This document shows, one piece after another, positions 4,651 to 6,025 of a DNA stretch of 6,025 nucleotides. A program made the translations under genes and the position numbers. Origin of the DNA: DASCNA01 sp036011305 (lineage in GTDB: Bacteria > Verrucomicrobiota > Lentisphaeria > Victivallales > GWF2-38-69); assembly GCA_036011305.1 (NCBI GenBank), contig DASCNA010000118.1, positions 1 to 6,025 on the forward strand. The letters are read 5' to 3'. The notes beneath the pieces were generated by a model. It was not told the DNA's origin and ran no database searches. It saw only the letters and a list, made by a program, of their open reading frames with translations. Position 1 is the stretch's first letter. Every line of letters starts with the position of its first letter.

Positions 4651-5799
4651 ATGAATAAAACTATAAAAAGAAAAATTGAAGATAAAATATCTGCTTTATT
4701 ATTTAAAGGTAAGGCAATAATTATTTATGGCCCACGTCAAACAGGAAAAACGACATTAATAAAATCTTTAATAGAAAAGAATCAAAATTTAAATCCTTGC
4801 TACTTTAATGGTGACATTTCTGATATTAAAAATCTATTTTCTGATATTAACCCCGAAAGATTAAAAAGTATCCTTAATAATAGTAAATTAATTGTTATTG
4901 ATGAAGCACAATCAATCCCAAATATAGGAATATCTCTAAAAATAATAGTAGATGAATTACCTGATATTCAAGTTATAGCAACAGGATCTTCTTCATTTGA
5001 GCTTGCCGATAAAACAAGCGAACCTTTAACTGGAAGAAAATATGAGTTCCATCTTTTTCCTTTTTCATATGAGGAGCGTTTAAATCATTATGGGTGGATA
5101 AATGAAAACAGATTATTATATGATCGCCTTGTCTATGGCTGCTATCCAGAAATAATAACTACTGAAGATAATAAGATGGATCTGTTAAGACTATTATCAG
5201 GTAGCTATTTATATAAAGATATATTAATGCTGGACAATCTAAAAAAACCAGCATTATTAGAAAAAATTCTTAGAGCATTGGCTTTGCAGCTTGGAAGTGA
5301 AGTTAATTATAATGAGATAGGGCAATTAGTAAAAGCTGATATTAAAACGGTTGAAAAATATATCGACCTACTATGCGAAACATTTGTACTGTTTAAGCTC
5401 CCTGCGATGAGCCGAAATATTAGAAATGAAATAACTAAAGGAAAGAAAATTTATTTTTGGGACAATGGAGTAAGGAACAGTATAATTGGAAATTTTAATC
5501 TATTGGAAAATAGGACTGATGTTGGTGCCCTTTGGGAAAATTACATCATATCCGAACGCCTTAAATTTTTAAATTATAACAATATATACAACAAAAGTTA
5601 TTTCTGGAGAACAACACAGCAGCAGGAAATTGATTATATAGAAGAAAATGAATCAGGAGATAAATTATATGCATGGGAATTTAAATGGAACAAAAATAAA
5701 AAAATAAAATTCTCAAAAACATTTTTGTCTGGATATTCAAACATAATTATATCTACAGAAACTGTTTCACAAGAAAACTACAATAATTTCATTTCTTAA
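4651..5799 (+). CDS. AAA+ ATPase with DUF4143 C-terminal domain
   Basis: Member of the widespread AAA_14/DUF4143 family, ATPases of unsettled function often found in variable genome regions. The N-terminal AAA domain has Walker A GPRQTGKTT (27-35), Walker B LIVIDEAQ (80-87) and a sensor-1 type VIATGSS (108-114). PLTGRKYEFHLFPFSYEE (125-142) is the usual family block before the linker. The middle has YLYKDIL (186-192) and a winged-helix-like segment with KIYFWDNGVRN (266-276). The C-terminal part contains WENYIISE (295-302), EIDYI (326-330) and WEFKW (342-346), a D...E-x-K arrangement like the PD-(D/E)XK nuclease fold. The 382-aa length is normal and the frame intact. It is divergent from the recombinase and bracketed by related repeats, suggesting acquisition as a unit. 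DNA binding or a defence role is inference only. Confidence 0.9.
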   Translation: MNKTIKRKIEDKISALLFKGKAIIIYGPRQTGKTTLIKSLIEKNQNLNPCYFNGDISDIKNLFSDINPERLKSILNNSKLIVIDEAQSIPNIGISLKIIVDELPDIQVIATGSSSFELADKTSEPLTGRKYEFHLFPFSYEERLNHYGWINENRLLYDRLVYGCYPEIITTEDNKMDLLRLLSGSYLYKDILMLDNLKKPALLEKILRALALQLGSEVNYNEIGQLVKADIKTVEKYIDLLCETFVLFKLPAMSRNIRNEITKGKKIYFWDNGVRNSIIGNFNLLENRTDVGALWENYIISERLKFLNYNNIYNKSYFWRTTQQQEIDYIEENESGDKLYAWEFKWNKNKKIKFSKTFLSGYSNIIISTETVSQENYNNFIS

Positions 5800-5841
5800 T
5801 GTTTCTTAACATTGTCTTAATCTTATAAATAGAGTTTGGCA

Positions 5842-5859
5842 TGTTTAAAAACAGCCCTT
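5842..5859 (+). repeat. Direct repeat, right copy
   Basis: TGTTTAAAAACAGCCCTT, 43 nt after the DUF4143 stop codon. Unlike the left copy it does not continue into a palindrome; TCCCTG follows instead. It could be a degenerate second recombination site or an old junction. Confidence 0.5.
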
Positions 5860-5862
5860 CCC

Positions 5863-5893
5863 TGTAATGAGCAATTTAATTCTGCTCATTACA
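5863..5893. repeat. Perfect 11-bp stem-loop after the DUF4143 gene
   Basis: Arms TGTAATGAGCA (5863-5873) and TGCTCATTACA (5883-5893) with a 9-nt loop. The position, 64 nt after the stop codon, suits a transcription end, but no T-run follows on the plus strand, so it is either a non-canonical terminator, an mRNA-stabilising structure or a mobile-element relic. Confidence 0.6.
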
Positions 5894-6025
5894 ATTGTAC
5901 CACAATCATAATTATTTAACCTATGAAACATTTAAGGTCTTGGTATTAGTTTTGAAGCACTAAACCCTCTCATTTTACAGCATTTTTAAGGATTTTAATA
6001 AATGCATCAAAAACTATAGATTTTG
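5894..6025. other. Right edge without identifiable gene
   Basis: On the minus strand one frame is open from the right edge for 17 codons and ends with TGA (KSIVFDAFIKILKNAVK). This could be the C-terminus of a gene lying beyond the window or chance. TGAAACAT, the core seen near the recombinase, recurs at 5925-5932. No promoter or RNA gene is supported. Confidence 0.25.

Noticed and set aside
4651..5799. DUF4143 ATPase as part of a defined anti-phage system
   Set aside because: No known partner gene of a defence system is adjacent; the family alone does not establish such a role.
5942..6024. Minus-strand frame open from the right edge as a partial gene
   Set aside because: Only 17 codons are open, and no motif is visible. 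It cannot be told from chance without the sequence beyond the window.
1..6025. CRISPR array, tRNA or rRNA gene
   Set aside because: No regularly spaced repeats, no cloverleaf with the conserved TTC arm and no rRNA-like stretch were found on either strand by eye.

Overview
This is an AT-rich bacterial window that looks like an accessory, patchwork part of a chromosome or plasmid. It contains a toxin-antitoxin pair, a serine recombinase, what looks like a 5'-shortened siderophore-synthetase gene, a DUF4143-type ATPase, a probable group II intron remnant and many inverted repeats. The host cannot be fixed from the sequence. The mixture (BrnT/BrnA, a two-TM HD-GYP protein, an IucA/IucC-like protein, strong AT bias) would suit a low-GC gammaproteobacterium such as a Legionellales relative, but this is inference.

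Layout. Positions 1-530 hold no firm gene: a possible 52-aa ORF (230-388, +), a 19-codon ORF that resembles the first residues of a WGR-domain protein (54-113, -), and an imperfect hairpin (430-456). Positions 531-1061 are a complete toxin-antitoxin operon on the minus strand, brnT then brnA with a 14-nt overlap. It has a near-consensus promoter that predicts a leaderless toxin mRNA, three ATACT boxes spaced exactly 11 bp apart over the promoter and start codon, and a perfect Shine-Dalgarno for the antitoxin inside the toxin gene. Positions 1062-1341 hold two inverted repeats and, on the minus strand, a 35-nt sequence that folds like domain V of a group II intron. Positions 1342-2316 carry a membrane-anchored HD-GYP protein with its own promoter and a 9-bp palindrome over the -35 box. 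Positions 2317-2590 are gene-free.

Positions 2591-4419 are a minus-strand pair: a small Hin/Tn3-type serine recombinase followed, after 23 nt, by a 415-aa IucA/IucC-family protein that lacks the usual N-terminal third. The divergent 231-bp region 4420-4650 contains a 28-bp palindromic site that could be the recombinase crossover site, and further dyads in front of the plus-strand AAA+/DUF4143 gene (4651-5799). A near-identical 18/19-bp sequence recurs in direct orientation after that gene, followed by an 11-bp stem-loop, so the ATPase gene is bracketed by related repeats.

Working together: BrnT/BrnA should be a self-contained, autoregulated module. The recombinase, its candidate site and the flanking repeats suggest that the right half was assembled by site-specific recombination, which may also explain the shortened siderophore gene. 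No pathway links all the genes, and I see no proof of a new multi-gene system. The most unusual points are the intron domain V lying just behind the HD-GYP gene, where an intron-encoded reverse transcriptase would normally lie, and the recombinase/NIS-synthetase gene pair.
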